This document shows positions 63,428-64,000 of a stretch of 64,000 nucleotides of DNA, piece by piece. Origin of the DNA: Ricordea florida (Eukaryota; Cnidaria; Anthozoa; Corallimorpharia; Ricordeidae). The position numbers were made by a program, and so were the translations under genes. Below the pieces are notes generated by a model, which was not told the origin of the DNA, made no database searches, and worked only from the letters and a program-made list of their open reading frames with translations. The stretch lies in the NCBI GenBank assembly GCA_949710005.1, contig OX453273.1, positions 6,546,206-6,610,205 on the forward strand. Direction: 5' to 3'. Numbering within the stretch: the first letter of the stretch is position 1; each line of letters begins with the position of its first letter.

Positions 63428-63493
63428 ATTGTATTTTACTGATCAGCTTGATATCTTTAGATCGGCTTTGCCGCCCAGCTACGCTGAAATTTG

Positions 63494-64000
63494 TTACTTT
63501 CTCTTCTTTTTAAACTGTTCCACAAAATACAGAACCACAGCCATTATCAACAACCATGCGTTTTTCCCCAAAAATCCAATAGCTTGGCCCGCTGTTTTGA
63601 ATAGAAAGCTCACGATTGCGCCAACCATACCCGGTAATATTTCACCCAGTTTTTTACCAAGAGTTTTTAATCCATTACCTACACCCCTACCCAAAGTAGA
63701 TAATCCTTTTGAAAGCTTAGAAACTATAACTCCAATGATGGCGCCTACAGCACTGACAACAGCAAAGGCCGTAAAACCATATTTTTTGAAGATAGTCTTA
63801 ACCCGCTCTCGCAACGACATTTTTTCCTGTATTTGCTCAGACTCGCGATCCCGGGTTGACATTTCATTTTCGTCTTCTTCAATTTGCCTATTTAATTCCT
63901 CTATTCGTGTTCTCTCCTCTGGTGTTTTCAACGGTTTTTCCTCAAGAAATTGTTTCTCCGCCCTCTTTTTGTTTTGTAATTCTTTTGTCTTTTCATTTTC
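63494..64000 (-). CDS. P3 acidic/coiled-coil protein with membrane domain, 5' end outside window
   Basis: The frame stays open to the last base of the window: upstream of KTPEER it continues KRAEKQFLEEKP and ENEKTKELQ, matching the coiled-coil of the P1 protein at 27534. The C-terminal domain has EKMSLRERVKTIFKKYGFTA, a span, GLSTLGRGVGNGLKTLGKKL and a final anchor, almost the same as in P1 and P2. Confidence 0.8.
   Translation of the reverse strand, partial: ENEKTKELQNKKRAEKQFLEEKPLKTPEERTRIEELNRQIEEDENEMSTRDRESEQIQEKMSLRERVKTIFKKYGFTAFAVVSAVGAIIGVIVSKLSKGLSTLGRGVGNGLKTLGKKLGEILPGMVGAIVSFLFKTAGQAIGFLGKNAWLLIMAVVLYFVEQFKKKRK

Larger units (their letters stand above)
59214..64000 (-). mobile_element. 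Polinton/Maverick element P3, right-hand part, reversed
   Basis: It begins AGTAGATGTAAAAAGCGGGA, matching the outer TIR sequence of P2 (AGTAGTAGAAAAAAGCGGGA). It then shows the 11-bp repeat array, 36-bp motif, zinc-repeat gene, penton, tail-anchored protein, hairpin membrane protein and the end of the acidic coiled-coil protein, i.e. the right half of the P1/P2 order in reverse. PolB, integrase, capsid and ATPase are expected beyond the edge. The five bases before it are CAACG, the predicted target duplication. Confidence 0.88.

Overview
The window is nuclear DNA of an animal, most likely a scleractinian coral or close anthozoan. It has intron-split metazoan genes with GT/AG junctions, tRNA-derived SINEs, 5'-truncated LINEs and many short palindromic repeats. 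The host genes I could assemble are a DNAJC22-like J-domain protein (cut by the left edge), the peroxisomal RING protein PEX12, a Rab-like GTPase of RBJ/DNAJC27 type, a FAM133-like nuclear protein and an unidentified coiled-coil protein.

Into this background are set three related but clearly different Polinton/Maverick (adintovirus-like) DNA-virus elements. P1 (17416-33376) has 526-bp terminal inverted repeats (TIRs), is flanked by GGAGT on both sides, and lies in an intron of the FAM133-like gene. P2 (38713-55002) has 1159-bp TIRs, is flanked by CAACT, and lies between the two recognised exons of the coiled-coil gene. P3 (59214 to beyond 64000) is reversed and cut by the window edge. P1 and P2 share one gene order: PolB > < INT | MCP > ATPase > a run of small membrane or coiled-coil proteins > a ~520-residue tail-anchored protein > a penton-like protein > < accessory genes including a SAP plus zinc-repeat gene. 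P3 shows the right-hand part of the same order.

PolB and integrase would serve genome copying and integration. The double-jelly-roll capsid protein, penton-like protein and packaging ATPase argue for a virion-forming ancestry. No adenain-like protease is seen in P1 or P2. P2's integrase is broken by a small deletion, while its other genes read open. P1 carries a 503-bp tandem duplication that creates a chimeric gene.

The least explained signals are non-coding and recur in all three elements: (i) a 36-bp GC-rich motif in the TIRs, beside tandem repeats of 11-bp period; (ii) a (T/C)TAAAGA motif before most late genes, often inside the loop of a 10-13 bp perfect hairpin that ends at or next to the start codon; (iii) hairpins between convergent genes; (iv) signs that TIRs grow into coding sequence, giving P2 two genes with a shared 5' end and P3 a stranded PolB-like fragment. 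Elsewhere the host DNA holds a 2.7-kb foldback structure with a Penelope-like remnant at its centre, two LINE fragments, two SINEs and a dozen or so MITE-like palindromes.
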